Shown here in pieces: positions 21,715 to 33,062 of a stretch of DNA of 64,000 bases. The stretch comes from Casuarina equisetifolia (Eukaryota; Streptophyta; Magnoliopsida; Fagales; Casuarinaceae): assembly GCA_028551475.1 (NCBI GenBank), contig CM052358.1:28484853-28548852 (forward strand). Reading direction: 5' to 3'. How positions within the stretch are numbered: the stretch's first letter is position 1; each line of letters starts with the position of its first letter. The notes under the pieces were generated by a model that worked only from the letters and a program-made list of their open reading frames with translations, made no database searches and was not told the origin of the DNA. The translations under genes were made by a program, and so were the position numbers.

Positions 21715-22508
21715 TTAATGCTTTTGCATGTACCTTTCATAACACTATAAGACATCTTGCAATATCTAAACCTTTAAGTTTCTTTTCCTAAAAATAATGT
21801 GTTATGCATTTTTTCACATATAACAAATGAGAAATAGAAGTTTGATTCTTGTATTATGAATTCCTAAAATGGCACTCAAAGAGAATATTAATAATACATT
21901 GCTCTTCCTCCACTGAGACTAATTTACCTTTATAGCTTTTTATTGTACTATTGAGGCAATAAATTTTGTAATTCCCATTTTGTTGATAGTCAATTTAGTA
22001 GGAAATAACATTAGAGTGGAAAAGAAAGAATTAGGGAAATGAGTAACTTCTTTTTTTTTTTTCTTTTTTAGTGAAAAAAATAATAATACCCTTGTCATTG
22101 ATATTGATAACGCAAGTTGGCCAAATCAACAAACTTGTTTAAAAGATACATGAGGTAGGGCATGGTACCTTACCCTTCCATGTAGAAATAAACAAATACA
22201 ATTGAAAAAAAAATTATTGCTATATGACCCATAACCTATAAAAAATTATAATGAAAGTAAAATAAAGTAAAAACTTTAAAGAGGCTGGTAATGTTCAAGG
22301 CCTAATTGATATTTTCAAGATATTTTCTTGTAAATACTTGATAATGAGTCCAATGTAGAGCGAACTTGTAGATTTATAACTAAGTGACCAAAACTTGTTA
22401 GTCCATCTACCAAAAAATTTGCTTTACAAAATACATGAAAAACCATGACATTAGGAGAAAGATAACCCATCATCAATAACATATGTTTCTGATGGATTTT
22501 GTGCCCAT
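21715..22508 (-). pseudogene. Cysteine-rich secreted peptide gene, copy 4 (broken)
   Basis: The most decayed copy. The start (MGTKSIRNI...) at 22508 runs into a stop within a dozen codons. An insertion of about 420 bases with a T-rich left edge (about 22046-22465) separates the start from the rest. The body (22045-21715) keeps recognisable pieces: 'ttgaggcaataaattttgtaattcccattttg' opposite the NYNxxC region, 'aaaatggcactcaaagag' opposite LFECLF, and a tail reading CYERYMQKH with TAA at 21717-21715. A stop codon precedes the final CY. Nonfunctional. Confidence 0.78.
22046..22465 (-). mobile_element. Retroposon-like insertion in copy 4
   Basis: Begins at a run of T and CT (22050-22066) and contains no family homology, while the cysteine-rich gene is recognisable on both sides. 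A poly-T left edge suits a reverse-orientation LINE or SINE-like retroposon. I could not define a target-site duplication, so the edges are approximate and the class is a guess. Confidence 0.45.
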
Positions 22509-23030
22509 TTTTCTTTGGTAATCCTCATTTCTTGTTGTGTAATAGAAAAATTACCTATGTGGAATGGTTCTCTTACCTTTGTTGAAATTATATAACCTTA
22601 AATCATTCTAAATGGAATAGGATTATAACCTTAAATCGTACTACTAAAGTTGTGTTAACCTTCAATTAATGTTTTGGTTAAAGAAACATGACTTAACAAG
22701 AGTTTTCCAAGAGGTTAGTACTTGAGTCCTATAGAAAGTCCATTGTACAAAAAATAAAAATAGTTTAAATGAATATGCGATGAGCTATGATATAAATTTA
22801 ATAATGTATAAATCCTTTATGTCCAATCAAATTTTATATCAATATATGTTTTAAGCATGTAGGAGTGATTTACAAATAGAAGTTGTCTCTTAAAACATGA
22901 CATTATATAAAAGGAGAAGTGAATTAAAGAATAAGCAATCGCATTGTATGAGTTATGAAGAGGTACAGTAAATTGATAAAAATGAAATGCCATGAGAACT
23001 GAACACAATTAAATAACATGAAATATTTCT
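22509..23030 (-). repeat. Upstream module of copy 4
   Basis: Matches the other upstream flanks: 'ttcttgttgtgtaatag', 'ttatataaccttaaatcattctaaatgga', 'tccaatcaaattttatatcaatatatg', 'catgtaggagtgatttac' and 'agaataagcaatcgcattgtatgag'. The TATA box position is altered to 'ctatgtggaa'. It ends near 23030. Confidence 0.65.
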
Positions 23031-23890
23031 GTAATATCTAAAAGTTATTGTCTCTACTATGATCTTCGAAACATTATACACGGTCAGATTGACTTGATAG
23101 ACATTTGAAATATCACATCCTAGAATGGTTGACTCCATCCTTTGCGGCAATATGAATTAGGGGTTCATGCTTGGTGGTCCCTCTATTTTCAATTTTAGAA
23201 CTCTGTGACATAAATTGTAGGACAAGATATTGACTGTGTTAAGTTGGCAACAATGTAGCAGTGGTGACTTTTATGTTGCCACCAGTGATGAAGAGTCCTC
23301 TCGTATGAAGAGTCTAGGAGTTCACTTTAAGGAACCTGTAAAGTGAACAATGGAGTTCTAACAACAAGCCTTCGATCTCAACATAAACTTTTCATCATTT
23401 TCGAAAGGCAAGGAAAATAAAGTGGAATATATCTGAAACTATTGGATATCGCAATACCTACTTGATAAGTGACCACAATTGTGCAATGAAATTCTAAAGC
23501 TTCTCATTGTTGGAAGAATCCAAGACGTAGCTTATTCACTCTGGCTACATGTACAGACTAGAAATCACTGTACAAATTGTAGCGTTAAGATGAATCTGAA
23601 TACTTTCCATTAAAGCTAATTCAATGCTGCAAAGCATGGATAAGCACTAGCTGAGAATAGAAGCAGCTGGTTTTAGGCTTTTTACATCATTAAAGATTGT
23701 ATAACCTCCCATCGTCATCAAAACAGTACAAAAGGATGGCCCCTTTTTTTTTGGCATTTTGGCAAGATACAATAAACAAAGATGAGAATAGTCTAATTAC
23801 AGAAGTCAAAATCCAAGTACAACAGAAGAATACATCCCCATTCACGAATATGATTAGGCAATGTCTTACTCAAGCTTCGTTTCAAGAAAA
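23030..23890. other. Unassigned sequence
   Basis: No gene recognised. Short frames on either strand lack family motifs. Confidence 0.45.
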
Positions 23891-23904
23891 ATGACAAAAG
23901 CCTC

Positions 23905-24060
23905 AAGAACCTCCAATCTCAAACGCCAGATATTGGCACCAGCTTATGCTAGAGTACGGTCACCCAACCATTGTTGCTCTAAATTGCACTTTACACAATT
24001 TCCTACGAGGAAAAAGTGTTATTGGTACCGATGATGATCCGATGATGATACCAATGAAAA
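23905..24060 (+). pseudogene. Possible PIF/Harbinger-like transposase fragment
   Basis: One frame reads NARYWHQLMLEYGHPTIV then ALNCTLHNFLRGK. The IVxAxCxLHNFIR-like signature is typical of the C-terminal part of plant PIF/Harbinger (DDE_Tnp_4) transposases. Only this short piece is readable, without the upstream catalytic residues, so the assignment is weak. Confidence 0.35.
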
Positions 24061-24960
24061 TAAATATGTTGGTTGTCTTGATTCTTCAATTGAATCATGA
24101 CGCCTGAACGTGGAGGTGGAGTGTTGGATGCATAGTGTATGCTGCAATGAACGTTCGGAATTTGGCGGGGTTATAAGTGGCATTTCGCCACACGCATTTG
24201 ATTCTAGAATTTTTTGTGAATTATTTTGCCGAAGGAGCTGGGTCTAGGGCCCCTACCAAATTGTGGAATCTGCTTATAATACTGAAACTCACAATTTCAA
24301 GAAATTAACAAATTTCTTGAATGACTTGCAAGATTACCAAGAACTCTATAATACCGAAACTATGAACAAGTGAACTTTGATAAAATTGCTTGACTAAAAC
24401 TATTCAACATTGTCTGAATTTATAGGCAAAAGAAAGACCACACAAAAATGGAAGGAAAGCCTAAGAAATTGAAACAAAATATTCAAGGAATCCCTGTTGA
24501 TTTTAACCTTGATGGAGAACGGCAAGGATTTAGTGAAGATGAAAATCGGAAGAATTTTGGCACGAAATCTTCCCATTCTTCGATTGGTTGATCCTGAAGA
24601 TGTTCTTTGAAAAGTTGACAACGTTGGACACATGATTCCGGCAAGTGGCGACAGACGCGAGGAAGGCGACGCTTGAGCAATGCGATACCGAGGCCTGACG
24701 TGCTGTACGATTGTTTTGTCCACTTGGATTAGTGAATTTGACGTGGCAGGGATCCGAATATTTGGATTTTAACCATAATGAGGTGGAGTTAATCAATAAT
24801 GAGCGGTAAAGTTCCAACTTCACTGGACGTTCTTGTTTGATTTGTTGTTTTATTGTTAATTATTCTCTAGAACATCAAACAATGAACACAAAACGTGATT
24901 AGAATCTGAATAATGAATTTTGGATATTGAGAAGACTTCAAGGTTATTCTCCTAGACTTT
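24060..24960. other. Unassigned, locally GC-richer sequence
   Basis: Open frames on the minus strand (24400-24823) overlap each other and show no domain. I see no splice-consistent gene and no terminal repeats. Confidence 0.4.
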
Positions 24961-24969
24961 CAGCAACTT

Positions 24970-25400
24970 TTAGCCAGAAAAGATTTCGAAAGGCCAAGAT
25001 CTCAGACTCATACAGTTTTCCCTGTAAGTGAAGAAATCTTTATATTGGTTGCCAACACTGTGCTTGTGGTGGAGGCCGATTTCTTCATTGTTAAGTTTTC
25101 AGATTACGGCCTTTCAAGTGGGTTCTGTGGCATCGTCTTTGTTCTTCAGTGGCATTGGTTGGAGCTTCGGATCCTGAGTGGCTGATGTGGTGGTGTTGTG
25201 TGATGTGGGTGTCGTTTCTTTTTAAAGTCATTCAAATACTCAAGTGTAATACTCTTTTCTCCTACACAAACAGCATACGCTTGTCTAAAGTGTGTTGTAT
25301 TTTCATGACAATAGGAAAAAAGTATATTTCTTCTATGTTGCTATAAAAGCAAAATAGTTTTTACCAATAAATTTATTGAAAAATTAATTAGTATATCATA
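24970..25400 (+). other. Decayed copy of TNL 3'-flank sequence
   Basis: 'tcattcaaatactcaagtgtaatactcttttctcctacac' (25225) and 'gtgttgtattttcatgacaataggaaaaaag' (25283) match 38095-38215, downstream of the TNL gene. The part at 25010-25060 ('ccctgtaagtgaagaaatctttatattggttgccaac') matches 53225-53265. It marks a former TNL copy whose coding part is not visible upstream. Confidence 0.5.
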
Positions 25401-27150
25401 GAAGTTCATGCTGAATGGTGTGCAATGAGAATGAATTTTTTGTAGATTTTTTTCTAGCAACATCCAATCAGAGAGTCTTACTACTCAAGCACTTTGTATC
25501 AGTTTTGTCAAACAACATTGAATGAAAGAAAGGTAATTTCGGCTGAGTATCTTGTCGTTTTTTACATCTTCTGGAATAGGTTCAACATTGTTCTATGAAA
25601 ATATGATAGAACGGGAATCTAACTACCTTACCATCTACGGGAGGAACAACTATTCACGGCCATGAATGGTCCGTCCAATGCAGCTGAGTGGGCTTTGCAG
25701 AACGGCCCAATATTGTTCTAGTTCACATAGTCTCCCTTACAACGCTATATTATGTTATTTCTATGATTAATGTTATAAAGATTATTCTAGCTCACGGATT
25801 CGCCTTTACAACCCTATATTGTGTTATTTCTATGATTAATGTTATAAAGATTCAAAAAACTAGCATATTCCTATAATAGCCCAAATAGAAGCCGACTTAA
25901 TTCAGAGAAATAACTTTTCTTTTAATTAGTAAAAGAACTTTTTGAAAACAACATCGCAAGTCTAACAAGTATATTATTTTAATGGATATATAATTGGAAT
26001 TCCACAGCCTTTATCTCATCTGACGAGAATTAAAACAATGGCCAAAAAACATAATTATTAATGGTCTCCGTGTTAGATTAGGCGGCCAATTTCTCACTGG
26101 ATAATTGCTTTAGGTTTCTAAGATCATATCAATGTTACTTTCGAAGGTAGAAACGTATCCACCCTACCATACACTAGCCGGTCACACAAGAATGACAGAT
26201 GAAGGGCCACTAGGTTGAAATTTGCGAGATGAGGAGGAACCACCCAGTGTGGACTCATCTGCAAAATTTCTTCATCAAGCACAGAGTTTCGTTGCTTGCA
26301 TGTCACAATATGGACCTAGCGCACAAAAGCAATATGAACGTAAGTTTCATTCAAGAATCTTGAACCATGATTCTTGAAAATGTCTTTTAAACATTGATGA
26401 ATACGAAGATCCCCCAAAATCATGCTAAACAAAGGAGTGGATGGGATGGCAACTTCCAGTTGACTTATTAACTCCATATTTAAGAGCACTATCCATGTCA
26501 AGATCATGGACTTCTAACGGAAGAGGAAGCTTAGTTTTTCTCAGATGTCTTTTCATTTCTTCCATATTCATCTATACGTTCAACACCGATTCATGTAGGC
26601 ATGACAAGAGCAGTAATCTACCTGCCTACCATGTGTGGCAAGGTCATAAATGAGAACTGCAGAACGCGTGAAGTTATCCTGTGAGCTAACTAGAACTTTG
26701 CGATAACTCGCGAGGAAGGCGAATGAATGGAGATATTTCGAAAGTAATGCCAAACAGTGATATATGTCTCTTGGTCGGACAATCCAAAAGATTTATATTT
26801 ACCAATGTAGATGAAGGACAGCTGGATCGGAATATGAGTGCGCCTGACACCCAGTGTGGAAACGTCTATAAAGTTTCAACTGCAAGAACAAATTTTCTCT
26901 GCTTTTCACGGGCTTTTCAGCTAGCCTCTGCATCCTGGAAATTTCCTTCTCTTTGAACTATTTCTTTGGGAAGTTGATCATTGAAAATACCTTCCAAATA
27001 TTGATAAGACATTAAAATCCCTGGAAGTTCAGTGACAATGGATTCCCTGTAGATTTTTCCGACCAGCATCCAAACAAAGTCCTAGTCCCGAGCACTTTGC
27101 AACAGCGGCTTCAAACAATGTTGAATAAAAGAAAACTAATTTTGGCTTAG
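25400..27150. repeat. R-block 1, unidentified dispersed repeat
   Basis: Matches 29036-30700 in long stretches: 'aacatccaatcagagagtcttactactcaagcactttgtatcag', 'ggttcaacattgttctatgaaaatatgatagaa', 'acgggaggaacaactattcac', 'ccctaccatacactagccggtcacac' and 'ggcaaacagtgatatatgcctctt'. Parts recur at 31780-32640, 47600-48330 and 59620-60300. Inside, the segment 25720-25800 is repeated at 25790-25860 ('acaacctatattgtgttatttctatgattaatgttataaag'). I find no terminal repeats and no protein domain. Confidence 0.65.
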
Positions 27151-27306
27151 TTTATGGATTTATGAGGTTACTCGTTCATTACAATGTTCTTTATGAAGTT
27201 AGTACATTCTGATGTCTATTTCTAAAATTTGTAAGTGCAGAATCATGAACCATTTGGAGTGAAAAAAAGGGTATGCTTGTGGTGAAGCGAAAGGTTGGAA
27301 CTCAAT

Positions 27307-27862
27307 CCACGTAAGAAACAAACATGGGCTGCTTATGGAATCTACTTCGATCCCCTCTCCACCGAACATCGTCCTCTTTCGACGTGGGAATATGGACCTA
27401 ACATTCTTAGGGACATTACATCACTTGATTTTCTTTCTGACCAATTCGAATGAGACAAAGTCGAGGACCTCGAATTATGTAATAGTTGCGGTCTAATAGA
27501 AAGAAAGGCTAAATTATTGCTAGTGCAAAAGCGTAGAATCTCCCGCATAATTGCACTGCATTTACAGTTAACCTCTGCTGTTATAATTGTCCTGAATTTC
27601 AAAGGAAGAGAACGCAACTTTTGACGCACACGAAGGCAATACGGACAAAATCTCATTCTACTGCTAGCAGCTAAAAATGCTTCGAAACTCATGCACATCT
27701 TCGGGAGTGCGTCGGAATGGTGATCTGAGCAGCAGGACCGAACCGCGGCACTGGAACAGTCCACGTAAGAAACAAACAAAAACTTCTTTATGGAATCTCC
27801 TATAATCCCCTCTCCGCCAATCGTAGTCGTCCTCCTCCCATGTGGGAGTTTCGACTCCACAT
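27307..27862. repeat. Direct repeat pair of about 95 bases, 454 bases apart
   Basis: 27307-27398 and 27761-27862 share 'ccacgtaagaaacaaac', 'cttatggaatct', 'tcccctctcc', 'cgtcctc' and 'gtgggaat/gtgggagt'. The arrangement could be two short LTRs round a 360-base interior, or a simple local duplication. The interior ('cggacaaaatctcattctactgctagcag') resembles 60120-60190. A 180-codon minus-strand frame here shows no domain. Confidence 0.5.
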
Positions 27863-27889
27863 TCCTACGAATCATGTCTGTCAAAAATT

Positions 27890-28410
27890 TTATTGTATAA
27901 TTTTAAAATCAACTCAATGACACCTTTTATAATTTAAAGAATTTTTCTTACTCATGCTTAGTGATATGGGACAATTTTACATATCCTTCACTGTATGAAC
28001 CAACATCAATTTGTTAATAATATTTTAAGGTGAACTTAGAATTTAACCATATCCATAGAGATATTAAGCAAAAGTTTGGATTTTGATATTACATTAAGAA
28101 GCTTATTATCTAACCTAAAAATTAACTTTAAAATTTTACCATAAATTTCTTAAATATTATCTTTCCTCTATTTTTGATTAATAAATATCTATTTTAACCT
28201 ACCCAACCTTCTTTTATAACTTTATCCATTTGACTTAAGGATAGTAACTCAAGATGGAGGAAAGAAGTAATAGATGAAAGATGGCTACATAGGAATTTCA
28301 AAGAGCAATGCGCATCTCGTATGGAAACGTCCAAAAAGTTTCAACGTCAAGGATAGGTTTTGTTTGCTTTTTTAGCTTAGTCCATAGAATCAACATGCAT
28401 TAAAGTATAA
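27890..28410. other. AT-rich spacer
   Basis: Low-complexity, AT-rich sequence with no recognised gene or repeat. Confidence 0.5.
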
Positions 28411-28417
28411 TTTTGGC

Positions 28418-29045
28418 AAGCCTCAAGATCTAGAAATTTCCTCCTCTTGATCAACTTCTTCCCAATGTTAATTGTTGAAAATATCTTCTTGATATTGATG
28501 GGAATGGAAGTTCTAGAAGTTTCATTTCAAGCAAGCCTCAACATCTTGAAGATTTTTTCCTCTTAAGCTACTTCTTGAAAATGTTGATTGTAGAGTTATC
28601 TTCTAAAAATTGATAAACATGAAAAATATCTAAGACTCAACATCTTGAAAACTTACTCTTCTAGAACTACTTATGAACACTAATAGACATGAAAATTCCT
28701 AAGCTTCAACATCTTAGAAATTTCCTCTTCTTGAACTACTTCATATCTTTAATTGTTGAAAATATCTTTTGAATATTGATAGACATAAAAAGTCCCAAAA
28801 GTTTCATTTAGAGCAAGCCTCGACATCTTAAAAATTTCCTCATCTTAGACAACTACCCCATGATGTTGATTGATGAAAATATCTTTTGAGCACTGATAAG
28901 CATAAAAATTCCTAGAAGTTTCATTCATGACAAGCCTCAGCATCTTAAAATTTTTCTCTTCTCAAACTACTTCTTAGTGAAGTTGATTCACGAAAATATC
29001 ATTTTTGAACATTGATACATGTAAAAATTCCTAGAAGTTCATGCT
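28418..29045. repeat. Degenerate minisatellite, about six units
   Basis: A unit of about 70-117 bases: 'aagcctcaacatcttgaaaa' start, 'tttcctcttcttgaactacttctt', 'gttgattgttgaaaatatctt', 'ttgatagacatgaaaattcctagaagtttcat' end. Unit starts are near 28418, 28533, 28633, 28702, 28815 and 28932. The last unit runs into R-block 2. Single units occur in the other R-blocks (about 26925, 30505, 47965, 59685), so the array arose by expansion of one part of the R-block. Confidence 0.75.
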
Positions 29046-30700
29046 AAATAATATGTGATGAGAATGAATTTCTGTAAATTTTTACTTGCCAACATCCAAT
29101 CAAAGAGTCTTACTACCCAAGCACTTTGTATCAGTGGCGTCAAACAACGTTGAGTGAGAAAAAGCAAATTTTCGCTCAGTATCTTGACATCTCTTACATC
29201 TTCTTGAATAGGTTCAACTCTGTTCTACGAAAATATGATAGAATAGGAATCCAACTACCTGACCATATACGGGAGGAACAACTATTCACAACCGTGAATA
29301 GTACTTCCAATGCAGCAAAGTGGCCTTTGCAGAAAGGCCCGACCAACCTCCACATTAGAGAAATAACTTGTCTGAATGTTTTTATTAGAATTCTAGTTTA
29401 CGAATTCCCTTTGCAACCCTACACTGTGTTATTCTCTAAGATTAATGTTATAAAGATTCCAAAAAGAGCATATTCCTATTATGGCCCAAATAGAAGCCGA
29501 CTTGATTCCGAGAAACAAAATTTCTTTTAATTAGTAAAAGAACTTTGACATGTATATGATTTTATAGGATATATATTTGGAATTCCTCAACCTTTATGTT
29601 AGTTGATGAGAAGTAAGACAACGGCCTAAAAACATAATTATCAACAGTTTCCGTGATGCATTAGGCAGCCAATCTCTCACTGGCTAATTGCTTTAGGTTT
29701 CTAAGATCATATCTATGTTGCTTTCGAAGCTAGAAACCTATGCACCCTACCATACGCTAGCCAGTCACACAAAATTACAGATAGGTCGGCACCCAAGATG
29801 GACTCGTCTACAAAGTTTCTGTCAAGCATTGTTCTCGTTGCTTGCACATCACAAAGCGGACCTAGCGCACAGAAGCAATATGAACCCAAACCATGATTCC
29901 TGAAAATGTTGTTTGAACATTGATGAATACAAAGAGCCCCCGAAATCACGCCAACATTGCTGAATATAAAGATCCCCGAAATCGCGCTAAACAAGGAGTG
30001 GTTGGGATGGCGACTTCTAATTGACTTATTGGCTGCGTATGTAAGAGCATTGATCCATGTCAAGACCATTGGACGGATGTCAAGATCATCGACGTCTAAT
30101 GGAAGGAAGCTAAGTTTTTTTCGAATATCTTTCGATTTCTCCCATCTTCATTCGAACATTCAACCCTTCAAGAACAGCAATCTACCTACTTGCTACGCTT
30201 AGAATGGTCATAAAGGCCCACTACAAAGACGCGTGAAGTCACCTTGCAAGCTACTTAGAAGTTTAGCGTAACTCGCTAGCAAGGGAAATGAATGGAGATA
30301 TTTCGATATTAATGGCAAACAGTGATATATGCCTCTTCGTGGGACAATCCACAGGATTTCTTGGTAACAATGCAGATGAGAGATGAAGAATGGCGAGGTG
30401 GGAATTTGAGAGACCGGTCGGCACCCAGTATGAAAACGTCTACAAAGTTTCAACGTGAATGACAGATTTTCTCTGCTTTCACGGTCTTAGTGCACAAAAG
30501 TTTCATTTAGGGTACGCTTTATATCCTGAAAATTACCTCCTCTTGAACTACTTCTTTGGGACGTTGATTGTTGAAAATAAATTCTAAATATTAATAAACA
30601 TGAAAATCCTTGCAAGTTTATGCTGAATAATGTATGGTGAGAATGAGTTCTCTATAGATTTTTTCCAGCAGACTACTAGGCAAAATCATGATAATTGTTT
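29036..30700. repeat. R-block 2, unidentified dispersed repeat
   Basis: The longest match to R-block 1 (25400-27150), in the same order, with differences of single bases and small indels. Landmarks are 'gaacaactattcacaaccgtgaatagt' (29276), 'agaagccgacttgattccgagaaac' (29491), 'ctaccatacgctagccagtcacac' (29748) and 'gatatatgcctcttcgtgggacaatcc' (30323). Contains several open frames of 60-134 codons without domain features. Confidence 0.65.
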
Positions 30701-31250
30701 TTGGTAATGCTTAGTTAAATTTGGTAACTATTATTACATTTGTCTATTAGGCCAAAATCCATGATTTCTTTCGTCCTTAGAATAGTCAAGAGGATATATT
30801 CTTTCTTGCTTTATCTAAACTTTGCTGCTTTTTAAAACCTGCTTCTACTGAAAAAAAAAATAGAAGAAATTATCCAATGACCTTTTGAAAAATTTCTCGG
30901 GAAAACAATTACGTTTAGATGATTTTATTCTTATTTGTGTTTTGATCTACTGATAATTCTTGCAATTGAACGGCGGAAGAATCTAAAATGGAGATTGAGT
31001 GTGGTTCTCTAAGAGACAAATGTAATAATATTTTGATCTCGTATTTTTGCGGAGAAAAATTTGGTGATATCTTTTACTTTGTTTCTCTACTTATATATAA
31101 TAGTGAAGTTTAATATAATGGAGAATTGAAATTTGATATGCTCTTACTCTTATATGCCCTCGATTTGTTCATGCCTTGCTCCAGTCTTGGCGTTGTTCTC
31201 TTACCACCATCTTTTGAAAGTTCTCTCATTGTTCCTTTCTCCAAGAAAAA
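30700..31250. other. Unassigned AT-rich sequence
   Basis: No recognised feature. Confidence 0.5.
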
Positions 31251-31254
31251 AAAG

Positions 31255-31560
31255 TAGCAACTCTATAATGATAATAAATAACTAAAGAATTAGTTAGTTT
31301 TGCTGCGTAATATAAACCCACAGAGTACTAAATTCACAGCTTTACTATCTATTTGACAAAAAATGGAATAAATGTAGCATCTTTACCAGAATCTGTAATG
31401 TGCGTTACAAAACCATGTGGCCCATCACATGCCAAGAAAACAACAAGAACAGAAATAAATTTCGTTCATTAAACGCTTAGTTGGTGAAGAAGATACCCAG
31501 AATTGTTGCAGTGAATTGTTTATTAAGATCCACTAATTTCAATCTGAGTAGTGGTGATAA
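31255..31560. other. Second piece of decayed TNL 3'-flank sequence
   Basis: Resembles 38270-38520 downstream of the TNL: 'ttcacagctttactatct', 'aaatgtagcat', 'caaaaccatgtggcccatcacat' against 'aaaaccattcaaactgaccatcacat', and 'agaaataaatttcgttcattaaacgctt' against 'agaaacaaattttattcatcaaagctt'. It may be the continuation of the copy at 24970-25400, separated by the R-blocks. Confidence 0.45.
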
Positions 31561-31779
31561 GTTATCTTGATGGTTTCAATATTTGTTTGAATCTATGCTA
31601 AAACTTTTAGTCACACAATCCTGTTAGGCCTATACTGCTTTAGGGCTGTATCAAACAATTGGATGGATGGACAATAACATTTTAACTTACGCAAAGACAT
31701 ATTTTAGCATGTCATTTATGATATGATGTTTAGTATCATGCTTAGACCAAAATTATATAACACAAAATGGTGGACTCAT

Positions 31780-32640
31780 TGACGTGCAAGAACGACTTTT
31801 CATAACAGGAATAATCCTTCCAAGGCAGTAGATTGGTCTTCCCAGAATGCCCCAATCAACGTCCACAATAAAGGAAATAGACATGGTTTGGTTTGGTCCA
31901 AAATCTTAATGTTCTTATTTATTCTCTGAGATTAATGTTGTAAAGATCCCAAAAACTAGCATATTCCTATAATGGCCTAAATAGAAGCCAACCTGATTGA
32001 GAGAAACAAAATTCTTTTGAATTAATAAAAGAACTTTATGAAACCAACATCACAAATCTGACAAGAGTTTGTTTTTATCGGATACATAACTAGAATCTCA
32101 ACGGCCTTTATCTTTTCTGATAAAATCTAGAACAACCAGCAATGAACGTAATTATCGATAGTCTTCGTGTTAAATTTGGTGGCCAATTTCTTGCCGGCTA
32201 ATTGCTTTGGAAGCTAGAAATGTATCCGCCCTACCATACGCTAGCCTGTCACAAAAGAGTGACAGAAGAAGGGCCATCAGGTTGGAATTCGCGACATGAG
32301 GGATCGCGGCATCCAGTGTGAAATCGTCTGCAAAGTTTCTACTGTCAAGCACTGATTTTATTGCTTGCACATCTCAATGTGGACCTAGTGCACAAAACCA
32401 ATATTAACGTAAGACTCTTGGATCATGATTCTTGAAAACATCTTCTGAACATTGATGAGTAGCGAGGATGGCAGCTTCTAATTGACATGCTGGCTGCCTC
32501 TTTAAGAGCACTGATCCATGTCAACACCATTGCGCAGATATCAAGATCATCAACATCGAATGGAAGGAAGCCAAGTTTTTTAGACGTCTTGTCATTTCTT
32601 CCGTCTTAATTAAGATTTAGCACTGATCCGTATAGCCATG
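31780..32640. repeat. R-block 3, partial
   Basis: Matches parts of R-blocks 1 and 2: 'agattaatgttgtaaagatcccaaaaactagcatattcctataatgg' (31929), 'ccgccctaccatacgctagcctgtcacaaaagagtgacag' (32227) and 'cttctaattgacatgctggctgcctctttaagagcactgatccatgtcaa' (32475). Its right end lies 240 bases upstream of the TNL 5' region. Confidence 0.6.
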
Positions 32641-32679
32641 ACAGGAACAGCTACCTAAAAGGATCCTAGCTTGGCATCT

Positions 32680-33062
32680 TTTTTCGGTATTAGGTGAGAC
32701 AACTGTCTAATCCTAGCTTCCACTTCTTTTTTTCCGTATCAGGTGAAACAGCTGTCTCATCCTAGCTTCGCTTTTTTTTTGTGTTTTTCCTGTATTAGGT
32801 GAAACAGTTGTATTTAATTTCTTTTCTTCTCAATAAAGTGTTATTTTCTTCTATTTCATTTATCATTCAATGACATCATACAGCATTAAAATACGAAGGG
32901 GCCCAGCTATCTCCTGAAGCAGTCCCAACGATTTGCTCAGGTTGACTGCGTTTGCGCTCCCAATGAAAGCCGAGTGATTACTTTGCATAAGGCCGCTTCA
33001 CCCAATCCTTCTTTCAGAAACCAAGGTCTCACAGTTCTCATCTTATTCCAAAATATTCTCTG
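32680..33062 (+). promoter_or_regulatory. Upstream region and 5' UTR of the TNL gene
   Basis: Non-repetitive at its right end. It contains three degenerate copies of a 'tattaggtgaaacagctgt.t.atcctagctt' motif at about 32688, 32740 and 32792 (period about 52-55 bases), then a stretch leading to the ATG at 33063. I could not identify a convincing TATA box. The motif repeats may be regulatory or just slippage. Confidence 0.4.

Noticed and set aside
24400..24823. Overlapping minus-strand frames near the Harbinger-like scrap
   Set aside because: Three overlapping frames, none with domain features, in a locally GC-richer stretch.
27342..27884. 180-codon minus-strand frame
   Set aside because: It overlaps a direct repeat pair and R-block-like text. 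No signal, domain or splice context. The same region in another copy is not open.
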